From the NCBI GenBank assembly GCA_037953625.1, contig CM075654.1, positions 48,429,001 through 48,493,000 of the forward strand: 64,000 nucleotides of DNA. Reading direction: 5' to 3'. The notes below the pieces were generated by a model. It made no database searches, was not told where the DNA came from, and worked only from the letters and a program-made list of their open reading frames with translations. This document shows, piece after piece, positions 48,224 to 61,459 of this stretch (the stretch's first letter is position 1; every line of letters begins with the position of its first letter). The DNA is from Crotalaria pallida (lineage: Eukaryota; Streptophyta; Magnoliopsida; Fabales; Fabaceae). A program made the position numbers and the translations under genes.

Positions 48224-49531
48224 TACTAAAACATCATTTTCATTATCAACAATTCATTACACATTTCCTCACATCAGAGGCCAAATCATACTTTCATCTT
48301 CTTACACAAACCATTATAACACATACATTTACTCATTCAGACGATATCCACGTTCAATTCCCATACCCATCATCAAATCTTTCCCAAAAAGCCATCATGT
48401 TATTAACTAAGCATACACAGTACCATTAATCACATTTTCTCATGCTCATTGGTCATGCCTTATACTCATAATTATTAGTCATTTTACCACTTGGTGGTCA
48501 ACCTTATCCATACACCACATACTCATTTTAAACATTTCGTCACATAATTAACATCATCATTTCACATTTAATTTTACATTTAATTATTTGTTTCTCATTT
48601 CCACCTTTATGCACATTTAGCAATTAGTGTACAAATATATTCCACCAAAACATACATATTATCATCTTGTCATAATTTTACTTTTACACCACATATAATC
48701 ATTTCCATTCCAGTTTCTTCCTTTATTAATTTATTCCATAACACATACACATATTTGCAATAGTAGTCAATTATCATTTAATGCAAATCTTTACAATTAA
48801 AATCAATAATCATAGATTTCATTTATGTTAACTTCACTATCATATTACCCAATTCCTCTTGCACTTCTTTGTAATCACTATCCAAGTTTCAATTGTCAAT
48901 TAATTCATTTTCATATCATGGAGTTCTCTTTTCCTAGTCTTTACGTTCAACATCATACATATTTAATTAGTTAGAATTTTATATTCAATAACCTAGGTTT
49001 TATAATCTAATTTTATCCCCTAACACATAACCCTAACAAATCATTATATACTAACTAGAACCCACTCCCTAGAACAAGGCAAAACTCACCCCCTTACCTC
49101 AAACACTTGGAGATAAGGTGATTTTTCTTGCTCCAAGCTTGAAAGTCTTGCCACCAATTGAGTTAGAATCCAAAGGAATAGGGAGGAACCTAATTCAATG
49201 GGTATAAAAAAACAAATTGTTAAGCTTTAACCATAAGCTTGGAGAAATTCATGAACCAAACTAGAGTTCCCTAGGTGGAAGATTGAAAACTCCAAGGGAG
49301 CAAGAGAGAGAGAGAATCGAACCAAAAGAGAGAGAAAGAGGAAATTAAGAACTTGGGCACTTACTTGGAGTGAAGAAGGAAGAGATTTATTGATGGAATG
49401 AAGAAATCTCACTTGTTCTTGGTGGATTTGATGATGGAGAATGGAACTCTAGGGGAGAGAGAAAGAGTGGTTCGAATTTGGAAAGAAAAGAACGTGTGTT
49501 TTGCCTTTATTTTTTTCCTCAGCAGCAGTAC

Positions 49532-49612
49532 TTAATCGATTAAGAGGCGATTAAGACTTTTCACTCAATCTGACGTTAATCGATTAAATTGCAGCTTAAT
49601 CGATTAAGCTGC
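49532..49612 (-). promoter_or_regulatory. Palindrome set in U3 of E right LTR
   Basis: TTAATCGATTAA at 49532-49543, 49576-49587 and 49596-49607. The last two are spaced exactly 20 bp, and the last is extended to a perfect 22-bp palindrome (49591-49612). Confidence 0.6.
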
Positions 49613-50147
49613 ACAATTTTGCAGTATCCAGACTTTGAAAGTGTAACACCCCGCATTTTTCCCGTACGTGCGTAAACTATTTTTGACGAAAGAGACTTTG
49701 AAATCCTGTTTTATAAGAAATTTCCAGAAAAAAAGTATTTTTCATAAGAAAGAAATAAAGTGCTGATTTCCATGGATTTTTATAAACAAAATATTTTCTA
49801 TAAGAAAAGTGAATGATTTTGATGAGATGGAAAATGATTTATTAAATGGTGATCAATATTATTATAAATCCATAATGGTTTCCAATTGGGAAACCAAAAT
49901 ATGATTTTAGCCGCCAATTTTGACTTAAGAAGTCTGTTAATCATTGCTTAATCAATGAGAGAGAGTGCATTTATTATGTGAGTGTTTATTGAGTTAGTGG
50001 GCTTCAAGCCCAAATGAGAGAGACGTATGACACCGACTTGCTGAGATCTGAGGCGGTGTACACTTTGTCTTTGACAAGTTGCTCTAAGAAATCGAAACTG
50101 ATATCGGGTGGGGAAAAAAGGGTGGGATTGAATTCTTAGTATCGAAA

Positions 50148-50472
50148 ATGGGCAGTGAAATCTCCAAGCTATCAAATGGGGATGGTGCAGAGAAAAATAG
50201 AGGTGGAAACTTTGATGGGAGCTCTTCTCAATCAATACTCAATAGCGATGTTTCTGGTAATCAATACTCAATACAAGATTAAACTCATTATTTTTAACTC
50301 ATCTTTATTTTTGATTTCCAACATTTCTTTCTCTATAAAGTTGATTAACTTGACATTGCAGAAGGCTTTGTGACTCCAACCTCTGTGCTGAAATCTCGAT
50401 CTGGGAACTCCGTTCTGGAAAATAATAAAACTCCAATTCGTAATGATGAAAACATTGAGCTTCGTTTGTCAG
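50148..50472 (+). pseudogene. Captured two-exon gene fragment in the Helitron
   Basis: Exon 1 (50148-50256) starts ATG and encodes MGSEISKLSNGDGAEKNRG and more, ending at a GT donor. Exon 2 (50362-50472) follows a TTGCAG acceptor and encodes EGFVTPTSVLKSRSGNSVL and so on, ending at a second GT donor. Both introns are phase 1 and the frame stays open across 73 codons, which is unlikely by chance. The sequence is polar, Ser- and Asn-rich, probably disordered, and I do not recognise the parent gene. The fragment is in the same orientation as the Helitron 3' end. No later exon is seen before the tandem array. Confidence 0.6.
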
Positions 50473-51417
50473 GTGCCGTTTTAGTTTCTCTTTTGTAATA
50501 TACTCTGATAATATGTACTCCAGGTGGCGTTTTAGTTATGTCGATATACTGCAATTGAAGTGATTAGTTATCTTGAAATACATTATGTGGCTGAGTCATG
50601 CTCTTTTCTTTTATTCTTTTGTCTGAAAAAAAAAATGGTGGGCTGGAAAGATTTTTTGGTTTTGCATTATTTTGTATTAACCTTTCAGCTACATGATATC
50701 TAACAGTAACGTGGGCACTTGGGAAAAAAAGTTAGATCAATTTGACAACAAAGTTCATATATTTCAATTGAATGAAATGATGGGTCTGTGTCTGATTTTA
50801 AGAAAAAAGTGGACTCAAAGATCAAAATTGAGGTTTAGTAATTAGTAGTACTCAAAATTTTAAGCAATTAAGCACTTCCTGTCACAGTGGAAGGTTGATC
50901 AATTTGACACCAAAGTTCAAATCTTTCAAAGCAATGAATTAAAGGGTAGATGTCTGATTGTGGAAAGAGAATCAATCAATTAAAAAAATGGAGTCAAAGA
51001 TCTAAGTTGAGCTTCATGTTTCAAGTTTTTAAGCACTTTCTGTAACAGTGGGAAAAAGTTTGATCAATTTGAGAATAAAGTTCAAATCTGTCATGGGAAT
51101 GAATTAAAGATTTAAAGGGCTTATGTTTGATTTTTGATCAAACTTCAGAAGATCTAAATTGAGCTTCACAGAAAAAAATTAAAAAAGGGAATGTATGCTT
51201 TCGGAAAAGTAGAAAGAAGAACTGTAGAAGGTAGTAGAAGGATGAGATAAATTGATGTAGTTTTTTGTATGTAATTTTTTATGTATTGACTATATGTATT
51301 TTTATTTACTTTTCATTTAAATTAATGTAGTTTTTTTTAATTTTTTTATGTATTTTATTAATTTTAAATTATTGTTGTTAATTTTATTAATTTTAAATTA
51401 AATTAATTTCATTTAAA

Positions 51418-54400
51418 TTAATTTTTTTGTTGGCGACCGAAATTAATGGTATTGAGAAGACCAAAATTAATGGGATTATTGGGAAGACAAATAGGAGAGA
51501 AATATCTACAATATTTAATACCGAAATTAATGGGATTATTGAGAAGACAAATAGGAGAGAAATATCTCCAACATTTAAAATTGAAATTAATGGTATTGAG
51601 AAGACCGAAATTAATGGGATCATTGAGAAGACAAATAGGTGAAAAATATTTACAACATTTAAGGAATATTTTCAAGTTGATTATTATTAATTAATGGTTT
51701 TTGTTATGCATTGATGCATAAGTTACGAAAATTTGCATTCCGTTAAAAAGTTTCAATTTTAGGTATTATATTATTCTTTTGAATGTAATTATTTTATTCC
51801 AAATCTGAATCAAATCTTTTAAAAAAAAAAACATAGAGAAATATATTAGGTAGTTATTATGATTGAAGATTAAAATATATTCTTTTAGTTTCTTAACTTT
51901 TGGTTTTTTAGGTTTTTTTATTCAATATTTTTTTCATAGAAATCAGTTACTATAAAAAAAATCAGTTACTAAGAGAAGAAAAAAATCAATTACAAATTAG
52001 TTACTAAAATTATGAAAATATGATGTGATTCATTAATTAATAGAAGATGAATTTTTAATAGAAGAGAATTTAATGGGATCATTGAGAAAAACGAAATTAA
52101 TGCCATTGAGAAGACCAAAATTAATGAGATTATTAGGAGCACAAATAGGAGAGAAATATTTACAATATTTAATACCGAAATTAATGAGATTATTGAGAAG
52201 ACAAATACGAGAGCAATATCTCTAACATTTAAGATCAAAATTAATGGCATTGAGAAGACCAAAATTAATGAGATCATTGAGAAGGTAAATAGGTGATAAA
52301 TATTTACAACATTTAAGGAATATTTTCAAGTTGATTATTATTAATTAATGGTTTTTGTTATGCGTGGATGCATAAGTTACGAAAATTTGTATTTCATTAA
52401 AAAATTTCAATTTTAGGTATTATATTATTTTTTTGAATGTAATTATTTTATTCCAAATCTGAAGCAAATCTTTTTCAAACAAAAAAAACATAGAGAAATA
52501 TATTAGGTAGTTATTATGATTGAAGATTAAAATATATATTTTTTAGTTTCTTAACTTTTGGTTTTTTAGGTTTTTTTTATTCAATATTTTTTTCATAGAA
52601 ATAAGTTACTATAAACAAAAAAATCAGTTACTAATAGAAGAAAAAAAATCAATTGCTAATTAGTTACTAAAAGTATGAAAATATGGTGTGATTCATTAAT
52701 TAATAGAAGAGAACTTAATGAGATCATTGAGAAGACCGAAATTAATGGCATTGAGAAGACCAAAATTAATGGGATTATTGAGAAGACAAATAGGAGAGAA
52801 ATATTTACAAATATTTAATACCGAAATTAATGGGATTATTGAGAAGACAAATAGAAGAGCAATATCTCCAACATTTAGGATGGAAATTAATGGGATCATT
52901 GAGAAGACAAATAGGTGATAAATATTTACAATATTTAAGGAATATTTTCGAGTTGATTATTATTAATTAAAGGTTTTTGTTATGCATTGATGCATAAGTT
53001 ACGAAAATTTGTATTTCATTAAAAAGTTTCAATTTTAGGTATTATATTATTCTTTTGAATATAATTATTTTATTCCAAATCTGATTCAAATCTTTTTCAA
53101 ACAAAAACACATGGAGAAATATATTAGGAAGTTATTATGATTGAAGATTAAAATATTTTTTTTTTAGTTTCTTATCTTTTGGTTTTTTAGGAGAGAAATA
53201 TTTACAATATTAATGGGATTATTGAGAAGACAAATAGGAGAGCAATATCTCTAACATTTAAGATCGAAATTAATGGCATTGAGAAGACCAAAATTAATGG
53301 ATCATTGAGAAGATAAATAGGTGATAAATATTTACAACATTTAAGGAATATTTTCAAGTTGATTATTATTAATTAATGGTTTTTGTTATGCATTGATGCA
53401 TAAGTTACGAAAATTTATATTTCATTAAAAAGTTTCAATTTTAGGTATTATATTATTTTTTTTGAATGTAATTATTTTATTCCAAATCTGAAGCAAATCT
53501 TTTTCGAACAAAAAAAACATAGAGAAATATATTAGGTAGTTATTATGATTGAAGATTAAAATATATTTTTTTTAGTTTCTTAACTTTTGGTTTTTTAGGT
53601 TTTTTTATTCAATATTTTTTTCATAGAAATAAGTTACTATAAACAAAAAAAAATCAGTTACTAATAGAAGAAAAAAAATCGATTGATAATTAGTTACTAA
53701 AAGTATGAAAATATGGTGTGATTCATTAATTAATAGAAGAGAACTTAATGGGATCATTGAGAAGACCGAAATTAATGGCATTGAGAAAACCAAAATTAAT
53801 GGAATTATTGGGAAGACAAATAGGAGAGAAATATTTACAAATATTTAATACCGAAATTAATGGGATTTTTGAGAAGACAAATAGGAGAGCAATATCTCCA
53901 ACATTTAAGATCGAAATTAATGGGATCATTGAGAAGACAAATAGGTGATAAATATTTACAATATTTAAGGAATATTTTCGAGTTGATTATTATTAATTAA
54001 AGGTTTTTGTTATGCATTGATGCATAAGTTACGAAAATTTGTATTTCATTAAAGAGTTTCAATTTTAGGTATTATATTATTCTTTTGAATATAATTATTT
54101 TATTCCAAATCTGATTCAAATCTTTTTCAAACAAAAAAACATGGAGAAATATATTAGGTAGTTATTATGATTGAAGATTAAAATATATTTTTTTTAGTTT
54201 CTTATCTTTTGGTTTTTTAGGTTTTTTTATTCAATATTTTTTTCATAGAAATCAGTTACTATAAAACAAAAAAAATCAGTTACTAATAGAAGAAAAAAAA
54301 TCAATTACTAATTAGTTACTAAAAGTATGAAAATATGGTGTGATTCATTAATTAATAGAGGAGAACTTAATGGGATCATTGAGAAGACCGAAATTAATGG

Positions 54401-54540
54401 CATTGAGAAGACCAAAATTAATGAGATTATTAGGAAGACTAATAGGAGAGAAATATCTACAATATTTAATACCGAAATTAATGGGATTATTGAAAGAGAA
54501 AAGAAAAAGCTATTTGCAGAGAAAAGAAAATATATTTTCA
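51418..54540 (+). repeat. Tandem array of ~625-655-bp units in the Helitron
   Basis: The marker AGTTGATTATTATTAATTAA recurs at about 51675, 52331, 52955, 53358 and 53980, so units are 656, 624, 403 (shortened) and 622 bp. Each unit has an AT-rich half (TAAGTTACGAAAATTTG) and a half made of ~60-bp subrepeats with GAAATTAATGGGATTATTGA and AAGACAAATAGGAGAGAAAT. Open frames in the array are by-products of the subrepeats. Confidence 0.88.
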
Positions 54541-54714
54541 TTTCTTCCCGCTTGAATTAAATTTGTTTAATAAAGACTTACACATAATATTTATTCAATT
54601 ACTTTCAAATTAGTTACTAAAAAATAAGAGAAAAGAAAAAGCTATTTGCAGAGAAACAAATAAAGATGATGATTTTTATACAGAAATACTTAATGCACTT
54701 TAACATTTAAGAGT

Positions 54715-54900
54715 AAATGCCCAAATTGGTCCTTTAATTTTTTTATGTGGTCATATTTAGTCCCTGAAAAAAATAGAGACCCAAATTAGTCCTTGAAAAT
54801 TTTTTTATTAGACAATTTCGTCCTTGAAAAAAATAAAGTTACCAAATAGTCCCTGAAATTTTCTTCCACGAGACAATTTGGTTCCCCAAAATAATTTTGT
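54715..54900. repeat. Dispersed 'caaattggtcc' motif cluster
   Basis: CCAAATTGGTCC, CCAAATTAGTCC, ACAATTTCGTCC and ACCAAATAGTCC recur every 50-60 bp. The same phrase family is found near 31040-31170 and in the MULE-type MITE at 37531. Confidence 0.55.
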
Positions 54901-57900
54901 GGGACAATTTAATCCCTAAAAATTTGGACTAAATCGGACAAAATTAGAGGTATTAATTTGGGTTTCTCGATCAGGTTTATCGAGTAAGTTCAAATCGACA
55001 AAATTGACGACAACCTTACGTGAAGTCAAAATTTTCAAGGACCAATTTCTCTCATAGAAAAAACATTAGGGACTATTCTCATATGAAATTTTTTGGTAAA
55101 GCCCAACATGTGCCTATGAAGTTTTTTTGATAGCTTTCCTATATGAAGTTTTTTTTGGTAAAGCCCAACTAATAAATAAATATACAACATGCTTTTTATC
55201 AAATAATATTTAATAAAAACTTTCTTAATTTTTATATAATACAAATATTTAATATGTTACTCAATTACTAAATAATACCCTTCCCTCTTTCGCCCATGCA
55301 TGTGCACGGGCTTGCTTACTAGTTTTTATTAAAAGATGATTTTGTTAGAAATGAAATTTTTGATCAGTTATCTTTAAAAATTTGTATCTTTTAAACCGTA
55401 ACTCGGAATTTCATGATCTTTATATGAAAACGATCGTTTTGAAACCTAGAATTTGAAAATGTAATTTTTAGAATTTTCTGGAGTGATTTATAAAAATTTA
55501 TTTTCAGAATATAAGAAATACGAATTTTGAGCAAAATGTGTTTTGTGATATTGTGTTGGTATGAATTTTGTGTGATGTGTGCTTGATTTAATATGTGTGA
55601 TATGTGTGTGCAATAAGTAATGCATGAAAATGGTTATGAAAATATGATTTCTTAATATTAATTGCATTGTTGTACGAATTAATAAATTTAAGTAAATGTG
55701 ATTAGAAATAAAAATGCAAGCCATGTATGTATGTGTGTAGGTATGCTACGATTTTATGTATGAATGTGTATGTGTATTTATGTGTGTATCATACGTGTGT
55801 GTGTATGAGCCTAGGATCTTAAAAGCTTGGTGAGTAAGAAACTAATGAACTAGGTTGTAACTAAGTGAACCAAACTAGAACCATAACCAAACTAAATTAG
55901 TAGAAAACCCTAACTAGAAACTAACCACCCATTAGACCTAAGTGACCCCTAAGACCTAACCTACTCCACCTTGTCTCCCCTTAACTTTGATAACATCCAC
56001 CCATGCAATCTTTTGTAGTGACCAAACCGCCCCTCCCTAGTGTGCATGGACCAAATTTTATAAGGGCAAAAGAGGGAAACTCGTGGGCCTATATATATAT
56101 GTGTGTGGCCTTAGTTCATTCCTTTCATCCCATTTCATTTCCACACTTCCAACATCAAAACACTCTAAGAACCCATTCAAACTCTTAGAGAGAAAAAGAA
56201 AAGGAAGAGAGAAAGAGAAAGAGAGTGGCCGAGAGACTTAGGAGGAAGAAGAAGGAAAATCCAAACTTGATCAAGCCATTCCCTTTGAAGATCTAAGTAT
56301 TAGGAGTTCAAAGAACCAACCTTCTTGGTAGAAGATTCGAAGAACAAGAGAAGAAATGTAATAGTTTAGTTTTTCCCTTTTTAGTTTGTAGATCCCTTTC
56401 TTTTTCTTCTTGCATGTTTGTTTTTATGACTTGTAAGATGAATTTATGTGTTATTCTTTCTTGATCTTGGATTTTTAAGGACTAAACATAATTTGTAATA
56501 TGTGTAACTCTATGTGTGTGATTCGGTTGAGATTTCTTGTTAGATCTTAATATTTTTCTAACTCAAACTTAAAGATCTAAAGTTTTATTTAAGATTTTTG
56601 TAAAGACTAAAATGAATCTTTTTGCATGTTTATTTTTGTGATTGATATCTATGATTGCATGTAACTTATAAGTCTAGATCTTGAGTTTTCAAGAACCAAA
56701 TGAACTTGTAGAACCCTAAATTATGGACCTTTATGATTCGGTCACATCTAGAAAACTAGGTCATGATGCTTTTAACTTGATTCAAGTTCTTGCATGTTAG
56801 TTGTATGACTATAAAAGACGATTTAAGTTGTTGGAATGTTTGGATCTTGAGTTGATTTTGATGAAGCTTGAATTTTTGGTTTTGATCTTTAAAAAGTCTT
56901 GATCTTTTCTAATGCATGTTGATTTGATGATGACTTGTTGATTTATACGTATATACTTTATGATTCATGTTTAATAAGCAAAAAGCTAAGATCTTAAATC
57001 ATGCATGATTGATTTTAAGTAGAAAAATCATGTTTTTATGTGATGCATGTCACGGTTTCAAAGAAGAAAATCAAGAGACAAGTTTTAAAATGATTTTTGA
57101 AGTGTGAACATGATTTAGCTTTAGTTATTGATTTTATGTGTGCTATGTTTTTGTGAGAGGCCATTCGGCCATACTTGACAAAAATGGACCTCATGCTTTT
57201 TAGTTAATGCATGTGAGTGATAAGGCTAGATCTAGTGATTTTAAGTGCATGCATGTCATTTCTTAAAGTTTAAAGTGTAAATCTTAATTTTTATTGGAAT
57301 TATTTAATAAAAAATCTTGCTTCAATAAAGTTGATGCATGTTGATGTGAATGAGTGATGTGTTTGATGTCTTGATTTGATTTTTGTGATTTTTGGTGCGT
57401 TGAAAATTGAACCAAAGCCTTACCTTTTTGCATGTGAGTATTCGGCCATGAGAGATAGGAATAGGAAATTGTATTTGATCTTTGTTTAGGTTGCATTCAT
57501 GATGAGATTAACTTAATCTAAGAGCTTAGGAGTACATGCATGAAGTAATTGAATATGTGTATGAATCTTGAGGTGATTTATGATTTAACTTGTTGTTTGA
57601 TTTAGGTTAAGAAAATAAATTAAGATTGTTAAATTTTCTTTTTAATATTCTCGGTTTTTAGTCCTAAAAAGAAAGAAAATGATTTCCTTGTTTTGTGCTT
57701 TTATGTGTGCATCAATCTTTGTGAAATTATGCCTATATGATTCGGCCTAGGTATGCTAGTGTAGTTAGGAAAATTTGTCTTCATGAAATGACCTTTGTGA
57801 ATGATTATGTTTTTATGTGTATGATGCCATGTGTGATGTGTTGCTTGTTTTAACCTCTTTCGGTTTATGAAGATAAAAATAAACAAATTAATTTAATAAT

Positions 57901-58939
57901 TGAAAAGGAATTTTGTTGAAAATCCAATGATTTCTAATGTGACTAATATTATGTGAAGTTGTGAATGTTTTAATGATGTGTTGTTTGAATGTGTCTTTTT
58001 CTATATTTGAATTTCCAAAGGATTGAAAAATGTTTTACTGAAAAAGTATGATTTAAGAAACTTAAATTGATTTGAAGTGGTTTTGGAATTTTATTTTCTT
58101 AAGTTTTGAATTTTGTTCAATAACTAAGAATAATGATTTTTTTATAACATAAACCTTTAAAGTAAGATTACCTTAAGAAGAATGAATTCTGTTTTGATAA
58201 GAAAATCATTTTAAAGTTGTTTTGAAAACATTTTGTTTTTGATTGGGATTTGAAAACTTTTTGAATATAGACAATGTGTTCTCAAAAAGGAATAATTTTA
58301 AAGTGTTTTCAAAATTAATTCGTTAAAAACGTTCCTAACGCACGGGGAAATATGCTATAGTTCGGACGACCGACGCAAAGGAAACGAGGCGGAATTAGCG
58401 ATCGTGAAATCTCGGGAAGCTTTCAGAGGCTTACGTCATTTGAGGTGAGAGAGGGGCTTCCCTTAAGACGCCGTGGTATTTAGGTAACTTATTAAGATGT
58501 CCAATCATCTCAAAGGTTGGACTCCAATCTCATTTAGCGTAGTGGTGTATGTGATAGCAATTGTTTGATTGTTTGTTTGGCTATCCACCCGAACGGCTGA
58601 GATTGGTTGTTAAGTATAATGCTATGTTTTCTGGTTGATTATGTTTGAGCTATTTATTTATCCTACTTTGCAATTGATTTGTTATTTGGTTAAGTAATCC
58701 TGATGATAAAACACTGTAATTATGTTATCTGAATAAATTTGTGAAAGTAAGGAAATATAATTGAGAAAATGATTAAGTAATAACAAAGGTGTTGTAAGTG
58801 AAGGAAAATTCAAGACAAAGAGTTGAGATTGGGAAAGAGAATGTTGTTCTGGAAGTAAGATGTGGCTTGGTTCCTCTATTTTTGTTTTAGACTGGGACTA
58901 GTGTTGAGTTGAGCTTGCTCCTCCATTAGCGCTCAGCAA

Positions 58940-59400
58940 AAATGTGATTTTTGAAAAAGGTTTTTGAAAAGAGATTTTTGAAAAGCTTTTTGTTAAAAGA
59001 TATCTTTTTGAAAAAGTTTCGTGAACCAATCGTTTTGAAAAGTTTTGTTAGAAGATCTATTTTTGAGAAGAGTTTTGGAAACAATATTTTTGAGAAAATC
59101 TTTTTGAAATGATACTTTTAAGAAAGTCTTTTAGAAATAATATTTTGAGAAAGTTTTATGAAATGACCCCTTTGAGAAAAAGTTTGTGAAAACAATATTT
59201 TTGTGAACATTTGTGAAAATAGATTTTGTGAAAGTTTTTGGAAATAGTACTTTGAGAAAGTTTTGTGAAAGGATATTTTGAGAAGATTTATGAAATGATA
59301 TTTTTGGAAATGTTTTGTGAAGTGAAAGTTTTGTGAAATTATATTTTCGAAAAAAGTTTTTGTGAAAAGATATTTTTGAGAAAGAGGAGGAAACGAGTTT
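58940..59400 (+). repeat. Purine-rich degenerate repeat in F
   Basis: TTTTTGAGAAAG and TTTTGTGAAATG variants recur with a loose ~30-bp period, as in A (10203-10547) and B. Confidence 0.65.
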
Positions 59401-59886
59401 TGAGAAAGTGAGAATTTATGTGATGAGATGAGAAAGATTGTGATATGAGATGTCATGTGATGAATTGGGGAACAGTTTGAAAGATTAGTGGTCGGGACTC
59501 GTTGAAGGGATGCACTAAGGATGAGCCGACCGTTAGGATTAAACCGTAAATAAAACTTAAAGCTTCAAAACTTTAAAAGACTGTTAAAAGACATACAAAA
59601 CGCGGTGAGGTATGAGTGTGTGTCGAAGTAGTGGAGAAGAAGATACTATGGGTATCTGCGGATACTCAGGTGGAGATTGCATGAGGGGAGGACGATGACG
59701 GTGAAACGTCAAGAAGTCTAGAGTATATTTCTAGGCAGAACGAACTCCACAGGTGGCGTACTAACGTGGTAGGGACTGGGTCCAATGCCGTGGTAAGTTC
59801 TGCACTCGAGACTAGAACTATACTGTCGCCCCCTTGAATGCAAATCTAGAACAGTGAGAGGGACTGGAGTGGGGCATTTTGATTGC

Positions 59887-60002
59887 CACTGTGAGACAGT
59901 GTGCCTTATGTATATATATATGAATTGATATGATATGATTTGAGGCTGAGTCCTCCTGGTCTGGGACCATTTGATTGTTGAGACAGCTGTCGTGCCCGCA
60001 CG
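59887..60002 (+). repeat. Hairpin cluster in F
   Basis: CACTGT-GAG-ACAGTG (59887-59901), GAGG-CTGAGT-CCTC (59942-59955), TGGTC-TGG-GACCA (59957-59969), GACAGCTGTC (59982-59991) and CGTGC-CC-GCACG (59991-60002). The first stem differs from A's CACTGC-GAG-GCAGTG by a paired C-G to T-A change. Confidence 0.85.
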
Positions 60003-61315
60003 GTAAAGGTCATGTACTCCTGTTTGCTTCCGACTAGGTTTGGATGGATGACCGAGGAGATGTAGACGTGTGAGCCGTTAGCCTCAATGATGTTTGTTCG
60101 CCTAATCATTGAGTGAACTGAAATGATAAGACTTAATAACTTAAAGATTTCAAAAAAGAAAGTACAGTAATGATATTAAGTATTGAACGAGATTTGAGAA
60201 ATGAGAACAAGATGGTGTTTAATTGATAATGATGATTATATTTCTGATTGATTATGCTTGTTATGATTTGTATGTTTGTCTATTGTTTTATCTTAATAAT
60301 TGTCTATCGTAAATCCACATAGTCGACATTACATGTTTTGGGTAGCTCACTCTCTCCTATATTTCTGCTTGGTATCAGAAAATTTCTGTACGGTCTTTAG
60401 ATGGAAAACATAGCGAAGTTTCAGCTCATTCGGGAGATAGGAGCATCTCCTTTAAAGGGAGACAATATAACTATGACTGGCCGTGTCATAGTATATCTCG
60501 AGATGAAGCGGAATAGAAAGGAAATCATGGAAAGACTGCTAGCCCGTTATGAGGAAGAGAAGAAAGCACGAGAGGCTGCTATGGAAAGTATCGCTAAGGA
60601 AGTTGATGAGGATGATGCTGCTTGTGACCGGAGGGTTTGATCTACCAAGATTCAGAGTTCGACGGCGAGCGTTAGTATAGATGACTAGAGGTTAGGTAAT
60701 TCCCTTTCAGAGTTTTGTAATTCCACTGCAGTTACTTAGAATCCTGGCTCTATCATACTGTAACCCCAACTAAGTTCATTTTCAGTATTTGTGTTTTGAA
60801 ATTAAGATGAATGGGCTGTTAATTTGAATTAAGGTTTTGAAAACGAGTTTCAAAGTGCGATGTCTTGTGACATCTCGGTTTGGAACTTGAAAGGTTTATG
60901 CAATATGAGAACATAAGTCTTAAATTGTAACTATGTTTTGAAAACCTAAATGCTCTCATCTTGTATAACACTTGTTTTAAAAAAAAAAAAAAAAATTGAC
61001 CCAAATTTTCACTATAAACAGTTGTGGTTTCAAGTTGCCAAATCGGGGTGTTACAGAAAGGCCATAACTTCTTCGTTACCCGTTGGATCTTCCCCAAATT
61101 TTAAAGCAGTCTTCCCTACATACTAATCTTCACATCCAACGGTGGAATTTGTTTTTAGAGTTGTAAATCTTTTATTTTAAATTTCTTAATATCCTATGTT
61201 ATTAATCCTAAAACAAACCTTCAATCCACTATTTTTAACTCAATATCATTATTTCCTTCACTCTAAGCTTGACCCAATCATCAATTATACTAGGAATTAA
61301 ATTTGGGATGTTACA

Positions 61316-61459
61316 CTAACCACATGAATCTTTTGTAGCGTGAAATTGTGTTAGAGGTGGGAACATATAATACAGTGTGTGTTAGCTTTCCTTGCTTAGA
61401 AAACTATACTCAAGATTTTGAATGCATATCTCTATTTAAAGGGAAAAAAAGACAGATAT
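61316..61459. other. Short host segment between E and H
   Basis: Contains the right TSD of E (61316-61320). No gene is seen. Confidence 0.5.

Larger units (their letters stand above)
49868..55322 (+). mobile_element. Helitron (non-autonomous) inside F; left end approximate
   Basis: The right end has the Helitron signature: a GC-rich stem-loop at 55292-55311 (GCCCATGCA against TGCACGGGC), 7 nt, then CTAG (55319-55322) followed by host T. The interior, a two-exon gene fragment plus a tandem array, is foreign to the A-family LTR, which resumes after 55322. The left end must be a TC after an A; A|TCCATAATGG at 49868 is one candidate, lying in front of a GGTTTCC-AATT-GGGAAACC inverted repeat, but this is not proven. 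There is no Rep/helicase gene, so it moved with help from another copy. Confidence 0.7.
49642..61055 (+). mobile_element. Solo LTR F (A-family), enlarged by a Helitron
   Basis: Starts TGTAACACCCCGCA, ends ATCGGGGTGTTACA, with perfect TSDs GAAAG (49637-49641 and 61056-61060). The right 5.7 kb carries all landmarks of the A LTR: purine-rich repeat, GACGGTGAAACGTCAAGAAG near 59695, hairpin cluster 59887-60002. Without the Helitron the length is near 5.8-6 kb, like the A LTR. No primer site or pol is present. A 79-codon open frame at 60401-60640 has no recognisable relative and is not called a gene. Confidence 0.9.
42775..61315 (-). mobile_element. Element E: non-autonomous LTR retrotransposon in minus orientation
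   Basis: Perfect TSDs CTAAC at 42770-42774 and 61316-61320 bound TGTAACACC...GATGTTACA. LTRs are at 42775-45586 (2812 bp) and 47072-61315 (about 2825 bp without F). The internal region is only 1485 bp. The primer site complement at the right LTR and the purine tract (as CT) at the left LTR show transcription on the minus strand. No pol domain is readable inside, so E is non-autonomous. LTRs are nearly identical, indicating a recent insertion; F is younger still. Confidence 0.94.
47072..61315 (-). repeat. Element E 5' LTR (right copy), split by F
   Basis: Parts 47072-49641 and 61061-61315 together match the left LTR. F interrupts it with TSD GAAAG. The hairpin zone is at 47820-48223. The palindrome set is at 49532-49612, with three intact copies of TTAATCGATTAA (49532, 49576, 49596), while the left LTR has two. 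Confidence 0.93.

Noticed and set aside
43351..48229. Identical frames in both E LTRs (TSTPEGTSYN-like repeats)
   Set aside because: They read through the minisatellite units on the strand opposite to the element; coding is unlikely.
51393..54560. Repetitive frames of the type IIPLISVFSI or NGIIEKTNRRE
   Set aside because: They are translations of the tandem subrepeats, broken in each unit, with no start or context supporting expression.
60401..60640. 79-codon frame in LTR F, charged and helical-looking (EEEKKAREAAMES)
   Set aside because: No homologous open frame is seen at the same place in A or D and no relative is recognised; probably chance in purine-rich DNA.
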